Origin: Hemerocallis citrina
Lineage: Eukaryota; Streptophyta; Magnoliopsida; Asparagales; Asphodelaceae
Assembly (NCBI GenBank): GCA_017893485.1
Contig: CM030362.1
Span: forward strand, 183,232,175 to 183,296,174
DNA: 64,000 bases
Reading direction: 5' to 3'
A model generated the notes under the pieces. It saw nothing but the letters and a program-made list of their open reading frames with translations. It ran no database searches and was not told where the DNA came from. Made by a program: the position numbers and the translations under genes. Of this stretch, positions 33,627 to 43,264 are shown piece after piece (positions within the stretch are counted from its first letter, which is position 1; each line of letters opens with the position of its first letter).

Positions 33627-34201
33627 TGTTGCCGCTGAATTCGGTATGGGGGCAATCAGATGAATTTGTGGATTCACAAGAACTCAAATAGGTCAAATCT
33701 GACCTCTTCCACTGCTGTTCAACTAGCTCTTCGCAGCTGCATGGACCTGCACAAAGTACGAAACACTGGGATGGATTTCGGCGATGCACCCTCTGACGCT
33801 CTTGTCAATACTCAGAAAAAGAATATCGAAAGAAGCTTTAGGTAGGCAAAGAGTGATCACCTTGTAAAGGTAGGAGGTAGGGGGTTTTTATAGTCGCCAT
33901 GGGGATTTGCTTCGAGATAAGAGTGAATATTTACTCCCCGGTGTGACTGGATAGAAGTGGTTAGAACCACTTTTCCAGGATAAGGGTAGATCAGGATCTC
34001 TTCATATCTTCCTGGATTGCCTCTCTTCAGGTTGGGACCTGTTCTTAGTTCAATAGATCCGTTCACGGGTTATTGGGCCCAACAGGAGAGACCCGGTTCC
34101 TATTTCGGACCTGTCTATAGGTGAAATTACCGTTTTGCCCCTGTGAACTTTAAGATTCGTGCCCAATTTGAACGGTTCTGATTTAATCCCATTTTTAGCC
34201 A
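33627..34201 (-). repeat. Tat1 5' LTR
   Basis: 575 bp, the pair of 8474-9046. Confidence 0.92.

Positions 34202-34253
<52 letters not shown>
34202..34253. repeat. (ATT)n microsatellite, right part
   Basis: Continuation of the array at 8200-8473 beyond the Tat1 insertion. A second short ATT run is at 34316-34335. Confidence 0.9.
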
Positions 34254-34604
34254 GATTGTATATTAAAAATCCATCTTTTGTTATTGTGAAAGCCCACAGA
34301 TTTTTGATCCTTCAATTATTATTATTATTATTATTTTAAAGTACAAACCAAGTATATTATTTATATTCGAATTTTTTTGAAAAGCTAAATCTTAACCTAG
34401 TTGTATTCTTTCAATTAATTCTATTTTCTATTGAACCCTGTAAAACTGTGTTGTACAACCTATTTGAATATTTTGCATATCGAGTGGTCTAATTTAATCT
34501 ATTATCATCCTAATTGCTTACCCTATTTATCCAAAATTCAAACCCTATTACTTTTCCTATTGGATATTACCCATTAACCTAATAACCTCACATCCCCATC
34601 CTAA

Positions 34605-34640
34605 TATACTATATAACCTAACCTACCCTAACCCTACCCC
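34605..34640 (+). promoter_or_regulatory. LTR-B1 TATA box and telo-box motifs
   Basis: CTATATAAC (from 34609) is followed at once by CCTACCCTAACCCTACCCC. A pyrimidine-rich leader begins about 50 bp later. This is the likely LTR transcription start region. Confidence 0.55.
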
Positions 34641-35539
34641 CTATTAATACTGTTCAACCCCCTTTCCTTCTCTTCCGCCGCTCTCTCTCATCTATCTCCC
34701 ATTCCTCTGTTTCCCAGCAAACCCATCTAGGGCCTTCTTCCCTTTCCTCCTGACCATCTCCTCTCTCCTCTGTTTCGCCTCACCGAAACCCAATTGCCTC
34801 ATCGACCACCACTCCCGACTACCTCATCCCGTCGCCAACTCCCGATCATCCTCTGCCCTTCGTCGACCCCTTTGTAGACCACCGACTGCAACCTCCTCGC
34901 CTTCCCGTCTTCCTCATCCATCCTCGTCCTCCGCCAACCGCAGTGCACCCACTGCCGCCACTCTCGTCGTCGCTTCACATCTAACCGCCGAAGAACCCCC
35001 TCCATCTCCATCAACCCTCCTCCGCAACCCATCCTCCATCATCGTCCCTCTCCTTCATCTTCATCCTCCTTTACTACCGCCACTCTTCCTCCGGCCTGAG
35101 CACCACTCGAAGCTCATCGACCTCCTCCTCCTCTTCCTCTGTTTTCTTCCAAAACAAAGCAACGCCGTCGAGCCCCTATCCTGCTCGTCGACCACTAGAC
35201 CCACACCCTGTCTCCTTTAATCCACCACCCGAGCAATACCGAAGTCGTCGCTGTTGTCCCGACCGTTGTACAGTCCACTGCCAGTGCTGCCCTTCCACTG
35301 TTGCTAGTTGCTGTGTGGAGGAAATTGCTGTTTGCTGTTCTTGCCGAACGGCTGTTTGCTATTTTGCTACTTTGGTTCTCATTGGTTGTTGCTTTTGTTT
35401 TGGCTTTTGATGTTGTGTGTGCTACATGCATTGCACGTGTTGTAGTTGCTGCAGTCTCTTGCGTGCATGTAGCTTATACGTATCATTGTCGGGATTCTCA
35501 TCCCGTTATTCTATTGTATTCAGATTAACCATCTAAAAG

Positions 35540-35579
35540 GCAAGTCACTCTTGAACCAGTTTATTGTTTTTGTTCAAGA
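35540..35579 (+). other. LTR-B1 GC splice donor plus inverted repeat
   Basis: AAAAG|GCAAGT starts an inferred intron at 35540. The inverted repeat TCTTGAAC (35549-35556) and GTTCAAGA (35572-35579) encloses a 15-nt loop. The inferred acceptor is TTTTTAG at 37147, 24 bases after the branch-like TTGCTCTAAG. Confidence 0.6.
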
Positions 35580-37181
35580 ACTCTTTTGATCCCTACAAGT
35601 AGATCCTTTTATCATATTGTTATACTATTCATCTTCCGTTGAGTATATTGAGGGTTTACATGAGCTAATCCAAGATGTCATTGACTTCGTTCCTTGTTTT
35701 GATTCGAACCCTAGTCACTATTGCACATTGTATTTGCACGAAATACATGAAAATAACTAGATCCAAGTTATAGAATTGTTGGATGAATTGAATCTTTCCA
35801 ATTGAATTTGATTTGATGAATTAATTACCATGACTATAAATTGCATCGTTAATCTTAGAATTGCATGTTAATCACCAAATAAAACTTTTGATTATTAATT
35901 TCTATGATATTGCATACTTGTGTGATGAAAATATTTCCAATCCATGTTAATTTATTTTATGGCCTGCTGTCTATTTCTTTTTGTATCGGAATTTTGAACC
36001 TGTTGCTGTAGTAGTTTGAAAGAACTTGTAAATATGAATTGTAGCCCCATGAGTCTATTTTCCAGAACTTTCGACGGAATTGAATTCCGAGTTACAATCT
36101 GCTAGATATCAGTCTTTTAGTACTGCTGGATTTCCTGATTCTCAATTTCATGCGTATCATTCTGATGTATTAATAAATAGAATATGTTAACAGTAAAATA
36201 AAAATATGAAATTAATTTGGCTGAGACTAGACATGCGTAGGAAACACCCTGAATTTTTATAGATTTAATTGATGAGTTTTCTGACCTGATTCATTTATGC
36301 GAACACAATCTATAACCTGCTGCCTGAACATAAAATCTGTAAAGAATAAGAATTTGAACCTAGTTTCTGTGATTTTTATATATCCTGTATATATTCCCTG
36401 AAACTGGAAGAGAGTCTAGTTTCTGGAACTTCTGATGGATCCAGATTTGCTTTTCTATAGCAGCGAGAATATCTGTTTTGTATAGTAACGTCCTGCTGTC
36501 CAGATTACATGAATTGTGTTGATTTTATATAAATATTTCTTTCTTTTTTATAATTAGTAGAATTAGTCACACCTAGCATTACACAACCTTGACATCTTCT
36601 TTCAAGCTCACATAGGATGAAATAAAATATTAACAAGCTGGGGTATTATGGGTTGACTTGGTAGTGAACAATTGGAGATTGTATTCGATAAAGGCCTTAT
36701 TGTTTACATTGATTAATTGGAAGGTGGAGTATTGATTGCAAATTATTGAATGTTAATTATTGAATTTTAATTATTTTCATCTTGTTACCGAGTACACAAT
36801 CTGTTGAGTTCACCATCAATCTAAAACGTTCACTGTTTGCTTGCACCGAACCTGTGTAATGGGACACAACAGAATGTGCACTAGATAGGTTAATAAAATG
36901 ATTAATAACCCGAACTTGAAATTTCATGCTTGTACCCGTATACTGTCATCGATATTAAACTTGAATTGAAATTATTATTTTTTGCATGATTAAACATAGA
37001 CCCTTGACATTATTGCCAATCCTTAATTTTGTTCTTGACTTTGATCTCGTCCTTTATCCTTGATATACCATGTTCCTTATAGTTCTCTGCTTTCCCCTAC
37101 CTGCTGTCCATGACTTGCTCTAAGGATATTATTTTCTCTCTTTTTAGATCACGAGTTTACTAGTACTGAGAGAACAATACC

Positions 37182-40100
37182 TGTAACTCCCGTTTTCATT
37201 TTTCCCTTTTTGTTATTGATCCCAGTTGTAATCTCCATTGTAATTCTAGTTCATTTCTTTTGTCGCATTTTGTGTTAAATAATATTCATCCTAATGTCAT
37301 TCATAATCTAATCCTAATCTCAGTGATTATTTTAAATCTATTCATTGTATTCTTAATTCTGACGTAATTTTGTAATTCGCCTTTGTCCTAATTTGGGTTT
37401 TGAATTGTCCTCCTAATTGATCCATTTTGTACCCAAAGCCCAATATCCACCTCTTTTTGGATCTCTCACCCAAACCCAATAACCCAAATCAACTCCCAAT
37501 CTCTCCCTAACAGCCAATCCCTAAGATCCCTCCTAATCACTCCCCACAATCTCCACAATCCGTAACTCCCAAAATTTGAAAACTCAATCCCAAATATTAA
37601 GCCCCCAAAATCTCTCCCCATTACTATCTTTAATAACCATAAATTAATACTCCCTAATATGCAGCCAAACCCCTTCATCCTTTCTAACCCCCGCACTGTG
37701 CAACCCTAACCCCATTCACTGTGCAGATCCCCCATTGTCGAAACCTAATCCTTCCCGCTCATCGTCTTCCTCTTCCGCTCACCTTCCACTTCCCATTTTC
37801 GATTCAACCCATCGCCCAAACTGTCCCTTCACCATTGCCCTCGCCTCGCCATCGACCCCAGATCCTCGTCATCTCCTCCATTCCATCGCTTGAACCCAAC
37901 ACACCGAAGAACCCATCGACTCCTCGAACCCATCATCGCCATTGCCAATTCCCATCACCACTCCTCGCCACGACCTCGTCCTCGCTCCTCCTTGCTCCAC
38001 CACAACCACTGCGGACCCACTAGCCTATCACCGTCACAGTCCAAGCGCCGAGATCCTCCATCGTCGCTTTCCCCTATTTTCGGAGTGAAAACAGAGCCCC
38101 ACTCGATTGCCACCATCCTTCGCTGTAGCGTCTCCTCCCGACCTCAGCGCCGCTGCCGCCTGTCCACTTCGCAGCCGCCAGTCGTCTCACGCACCCTCGC
38201 CGCTGTCCCCTGATTCGTGCGCGCGCGCTCTCTCTCTCTGGCGTGTTTGGGGAAGAAGAAGAGATGGGAGTGGGTGAAAAGGCTGTGTGGTGTTTTGTGG
38301 AGGGGGATCCGCCTTCGCTGATTGGTGTTTGGCGAGGCGGGATTGGTCGATTCCGCTGTTTGCTGTTCTGGCGTGTAGCAGATCTCGATCCCCTGTGTTG
38401 CTGTTTGCTGTTCTGGGAATTCGAGAGTGTTGCTGTTTTGTGCTCTAGCTGTTTGGTATTTTGCTATTCGGGGTTGGCACGTAGCTTGCACGTGTCTTGG
38501 AATCTTATATTTATTGGATCTAATCGTCAAAAAGACAAGTCATTTCTTATCGAATATTTATTGCATCATATTCGATATTTTTATTGAATCCCGCAAGTAG
38601 ATCCAAAATGATTATCGCATACCGCTTATTGTATTCTATCGTTGGGATACCACGGATTTACACGAGCGAATCCAAGTGGTAATCTCGACTTCGTGCCGAC
38701 TTTTTGACTGTAATGTATAGGGATCGTACATGCACCCATGTAGTTAGTTATTGAATATAAGAATAGGAAAATATTGTTACATTTCATCTCATGACATCAA
38801 AGACAACTATTGTAGATTGTATATTAGGGTTGATTGTTCATGTGATTGCTATCGATAAATTAGTTGATTATAATTAGTAGAGTTATGGACATTATATATC
38901 CTAATACCATGTTCACATAGGATTGGCTCGCTGTGATTTATGATTATTAAACCCCAATTCATCGTTCTTAACATTTTAATCGTTTTATTCAAAATGAACA
39001 TGTTGACATTCTGAAATTTTACGCCAATCTAAACCTTGCTCTGCTGTTTCAATCTAGATAAAGTCATTAAAATCAGTCACTTCCTGATTATGAAACCTAG
39101 ATCTAAGTGTCTAGATATCGATAGCCTCCAGAATTTTCGAATTCCGACTTGTATCACCCGAGTTATGACCCTTTTGCTACTGCTGCGCTGTAATTTCAGA
39201 TTCATATACATACCATGTTAGGTTGTTAAATTAAGTGAACTAATGATCAAATATGGCCAAGATAAATTTCAGATTCGTAGATAACATGCTTAGGGTGATA
39301 AAAATTATTTTTACTAATTTTTGTAATGATTATTTACTGCCCTTACGACTGGAATTAGTCAACATCGACACCCAGCCAGAAACCAAAATCTGTAAAGAAC
39401 GCTGAATTTCATCTAGCTACCGTTGTCGGAATGTAGACTTTAAGTATGCATTGAACCAGGCAGGAGTCTAGTTTCAAGAACTTCTGACGGATCCATATTT
39501 GCTATTCTGTAGCAACGGAAATTCTGATTTTGGTACAGCAACCTACTGCTGTCCAGAATTGGGATTATATGTTTTATAATATACAATTTTATTTACAATG
39601 TTATATTTGGTGCATTCAATTATATAGAGTATATTGCATGATCTTAGGATTGTTTTGTCACCTTTTCTAGTGTCCTTTGTTAATCGCATTATTGTGTGTT
39701 AATTGAATAAATAAAGTAAATCAAGCCGGGGTAAGGGTTGATTAGGGTAGTTAACAATATAGTACGTGTACTCGGATGATGGCCAGTGAATATTATCGTT
39801 ATCGGCATCGTGTAAGAAGTTACACATGTCCAGTGTTTTTATTGTTATCGGCATCGTATAAGAAATTACATATGTCCAGTGTTATTACCGTTATCGACAT
39901 CATACCCAGTACATGAACTATAGAATCTACCACCTTAGTCTAAACGAAATTGATTTTATGCATCGAACCTGTGGTACGACACACATGGGACACAGTAGTA
40001 CGTGCATTAGTTAGGATAAAAAAAATGATTAATAGACTTAAGGCTCTCATCACATTATCATTGCATATTGTTATCTTTATTGAACAGTGTTATCGTTATT

Positions 40101-40698
40101 GTTGCCATTATTTATATTGTTTATCGTTATCGTGATAAATCATAGTTATTGCATATTGTACTATTATCGCTTTGTCACTGTTCAACACTATTGATTTCAT
40201 CGTTTATTGAATTCATTGCTATACCACCATTGTTATTGTTTCTCTGTTTCGCTACTTGCATGTCTACGACTTGCTCTAAGAACTTTCTTTTTCCTCTCTA
40301 TAGATGGGCAACTTACAGGTAATCAAGGAGATTTACCCGACGGAGTAGGGGAGCAACAATGGTGAAAGAGATGTTTTACTGCGCCGCTAAATTAAATGTT
40401 GCTTTATTTGATGAATCTAATAAAATTGAACAAATGTTATTTCTTGTATTGTAGGCATTGACTCGAATGTTGTTTATTAGATTTCCCGATGTTGAGTTAT
40501 TTTGATGTTGGTTATTTTTTTATGCATTAATTTCCAATGTTGTTATTTATGTGATTATTCTTTCATTGCATGCATGGTTGTTTTATTACTTATTTATATT
40601 GTTGAGTTGGATCAATAACAGCCTATGGATGACGCAAGTCATTCGCTGGGCCGTGTCACGTGCTTGCATTCCGTATTTTTGGAAAGCGGGGCGTGACA
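37182..40698 (+). mobile_element. LTR-B2: complete long LTR, 3.5 kb
   Basis: TGTAACTCCCG to GGGGCGTGACA, 3517 bp. Followed after 10 bases by a degraded initiator-Met primer binding site, so it was a 5' LTR rather than a solo LTR. The order of parts is the same as in B1 and B3: leader (about 37700-38260), donor-like AAAG|ACAAGT at 38535, inverted repeat, branch motif GACTTGCTCTAAG (40268) and acceptor TATAG at 40303. The left flank (atacc) and right side do not match, consistent with lost internal and 3' parts. The GC-rich leader has long proline-rich frames that differ between copies and are not genes. Confidence 0.8.
38535..38577 (+). other. LTR-B2 donor-like site plus inverted repeat
   Basis: AAAG|ACAAGT (GC changed to AC) at 38535. 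The 10-bp inverted repeat TATCGAATAT (38548-38557) and ATATTCGATA (38568-38577) has different bases from those in B1, B3 and B5 but lies in the same place. Confidence 0.55.
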
Positions 40699-40708
40699 AG
40701 GTTTTTAG

Positions 40709-40720
40709 TGGTACCACAGC
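40709..40720 (+). promoter_or_regulatory. Degraded primer binding site after LTR-B2
   Basis: TGGTACCACAGC, two changes from TGGTATCAGAGC. Sequence to about 40816 is leader-like and then passes into the Tat2 aORF. Confidence 0.6.
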
Positions 40721-42329
40721 TAGGTTAGACTCTAACTTGTTTGGGATTGGACCCCGATTAGTTTGAGTTTAATCAGTCTGACTTAACCGGTCTGACTCTA
40801 ACGTGCTTCTTCCACGTTGTTTAGTCTAGATGTAGACGATGGTGTTGAGTTCAGCCACTTCACTGGAGGGGAGGAAGGGAGTGATGTATCTGGTCGTTCC
40901 ACTATTGTGGAGACAACAGTTGAGCCTGAGAGAGATAGGGGATGCGCACTTAAGATCCCATTGTTCTTAGTCCCTGAATTGATTAGGGAGTGCCCTGTAG
41001 TTGACCAAAATTTTCTTAGGGGTGGCATGAAATATGACAAGCCAGTGCCTGTCTATACTACTGAGGCTGATTATGCCATCACCATTCTTTCACGGGAGGA
41101 GCTCGCCGTGATTAGGACGGGCTTCAAGATTCCTCACTAGTACACGTTACTCCTGCCAGGTCCCGGAGTTAGGTTCTGCTACACCATGTGAGAGGAATAT
41201 TATTTCTTTCCCTGTGATGCCTTCTTCATGGGGCTCTGTTTGCCTCTTCACCCGTTTATCAAAAAGGTGCTTAACTAGTATTGGCTGTGTCTGGTGCAGC
41301 TGATGCCAAATACGTGGAGGCATGTTGTCGGATTTGTCTTACAGTGTCGCAGGCTTGAGGTTGAGTCGAGTCTTTTTGTGTTTAGACGACATTTCAAGCT
41401 TATCCAGCTTAGTAAAATGGAGGAGCGTTGGTACCTTAGCCCTCGTAAGAATCGGGGGTTAGTTATATATTGGAAGGTGAAATTTCTTGTTATTCGTAGT
41501 ATAACACCCAGTAAATTAAAATGTATTTTTGGAATTATTAAATATTTTTTAAATCAATTTATTTAATTATTTTGGATTTTTATAAAATTGACATTTTTCA
41601 CATGTGCAAATATTTTTGAGGTGCAAAATTCCACTTTTAAATTTCTGAATAAATTCTCCTATTTGTAATTGATTATATTATAAATTTTGGGACTTTTTGG
41701 ATAAAAAAACTATTTTTGTAAATGCCTTGAAAGAAAAGGGTTTTTATGCAAAATATCGTTTGGAGGTAAAATTTGAATTCAAATTTTTTTTCCTTTTGTT
41801 TTGGTAGGCCGATCTGCCAGTGGAGAGATTGGTGGGAGAGATTTATCCCTCTAATTTGATTTGACTTAATTTTATTGAGTAAATATATAATTATGCAATT
41901 TTTGGATATTGGGGGACTAAATTGCAAAACTGCGATTAAAACCACAATTTTACAGAACCGGTCTATATAAAAGAGAGCATGAACAGAGGATTTTTGTGAT
42001 TTATTAAGCATCTTTCTGAAATTTATCTTTTATGCATGTGCAAAACACGTACAAATATTTTCTTGGGGAAATAAAAAGTCGGAAAATTTATTGGAAAATC
42101 TAATATTTATTAGAAGATAATAATTCTAAATTTTCTGTATTTTTGTAAATGATTTATGGCATATTGCAAATATTTCAAAGTGAAGGACTTTTGTGTAAAA
42201 TTGCAACTTAGAGGAAAATTCTTTAAAATTTAAATTTATGGGCTGCACATGAGGCCCGGTCAACTTGGAGTGTTTAGGGGAGATTAAATCTTACCCTAAT
42301 TGATTTAATTAACAACTTGATTTGGCAGA

Positions 42330-42506
42330 TCTATATATATATCTATATATAAAACACAAAGAAAGCTATTAAGTGGCTCTCCTTCAATCCCCCCAAAATC
42401 AAAGGCCCCTCACAAAACACATTTCCCCCCCAAAACTCAAATTCAAAATCCACCCCCCCTCCCCCCCCCCCCCCCCCCCCCCAAAACAACTCATTTATTT
42501 ATTTAT

Positions 42507-42560
<54 letters not shown>

Positions 42561-42788
42561 TATATATATATCTATATATATATATATATGGAAACATAGA
42601 TTTTTATACCCCAATTTATAATTATTTTTCACCATATACTAATGGAAACATAGATTTTTATTTACAACTAATTATTGTCATACTATTCAAACTTCAGTTA
42701 CATAATTGTTGATTTACTGTTACAAGGCTTTTCATATGCTGTATCGTTCTGAAAACGTGCCGTAGGCACGTGGCCATGGGCAAATCTA

Positions 42789-42789
<1 letters not shown>
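42330..42789 (+). mobile_element. Short non-autonomous Helitron-like element
   Basis: The left end TCTATATATATAT with host A before it matches the plant Helitron 5' pattern TCTATA.... The right end has a hairpin CGTGCC-gta-GGCACG (about 42756-42770) followed after 15 nt by CTAG and host T. So the insertion is between A and T without a target duplication, as Helitrons do. It is 460 bp, non-coding, with a poly-C run (42458-42482) and a (CT)n run (42511-42556). The A-LTR sequence continues on both sides, apart from the TA repeat. Confidence 0.65.

Positions 42790-42854
<65 letters not shown>
42790..42854. repeat. (TA)n microsatellite
   Basis: About 64 bp of TA between the Helitron and the MITE. 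Confidence 0.9.
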
Positions 42855-42856
<2 letters not shown>

Positions 42857-43026
42857 GTAAAAGGGATATGAGCAACTTGCTCATTTAGTAAATGAGCAAT
42901 TGATTATGTGGCATGCATGTGATACATTGGACAACTAACCCTTTTAAGGCTTTTCCAATCACATGTATGCCACATCATCAATTGCTTATTTACTAAATGA
43001 GCAAGTTGCTCATACCCCTTTTTCCC
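42855..43026. mobile_element. MITE with 69-bp terminal inverted repeats
   Basis: Arms 42855-42923 and 42958-43026 are inverse copies with 5 mismatches in 69 bases; the 34-bp centre is unique. Ends are GGG...CCC in a (TA)n context, so the target duplication (TA, TAT or longer) cannot be fixed and the superfamily (Mariner, PIF/Harbinger or Mutator) stays open. It is non-coding, 172 bp, and folds into an almost perfect hairpin. Confidence 0.88.
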
Positions 43027-43264
43027 TATATATATATATTTTTTTTTTTGATTTTTGGAGCGGGATTTTGTAAAATCTTCGCAAAATCCTAGAATAGACT
43101 CCTGGTCTATATAGGATAAGCAACCTTTTCCCTGTTGTGAACAAAAAAAATATTATCTTCTTTATTATTTCTTGGAGTTTTGGAGCTTAGATCTTTGGAT
43201 TTTCGCAAGGAGGAGGATGAGCTTTCTTTCTATTATTATTATTCTTCAATTGATCTTCTTTGAG

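Larger units (their letters stand above)
8474..34201 (-). mobile_element. Tat1: Tat-lineage Ty3/gypsy element, both ends present, 25.7 kb with nested insertions
   Basis: LTRs of 573 and 575 bp bound the element. From right to left on the minus strand come LTR, primer binding site, gag, protease, RT, RNase H, integrase, a spacer with repeats, an extra gene on the opposite strand (aORF), a 201-bp tandem array, the polypurine tract and the 3' LTR. Extra ORFs, antisense ones included, and tandem repeats in long 3' regions are established features of Tat-lineage elements. Nested inside are a copia element (13160-21098) and LTR-C (28399-31871); without them it is about 14.3 kb. The target lay inside an (ATT)n run: flanks are ttatt and tatta, which match after a one-base shift. 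The two LTRs differ at roughly one base in ten by eye, so this is an old insertion. Confidence 0.9.
7931..37181 (+). mobile_element. LTR-B1: long gypsy-type LTR split by Tat1
   Basis: Left part 7931-8473 starts TGTAATTCCCG and runs into an (ATT)n microsatellite. The right part resumes in the same microsatellite at 34202 and continues to 37181, together about 3.5 kb. The right part holds a TATA box (about 34610), telo-box motifs, a pyrimidine-rich leader, a GC splice donor (35540) with an inverted repeat, a branch-point motif (37112-37124) and an acceptor (37147). The last 350 bp present in LTR-B2, ending GGGGCGTGACA, are missing; B2 begins directly at 37182. B1 had inserted into Tat3 gag. Confidence 0.75.
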
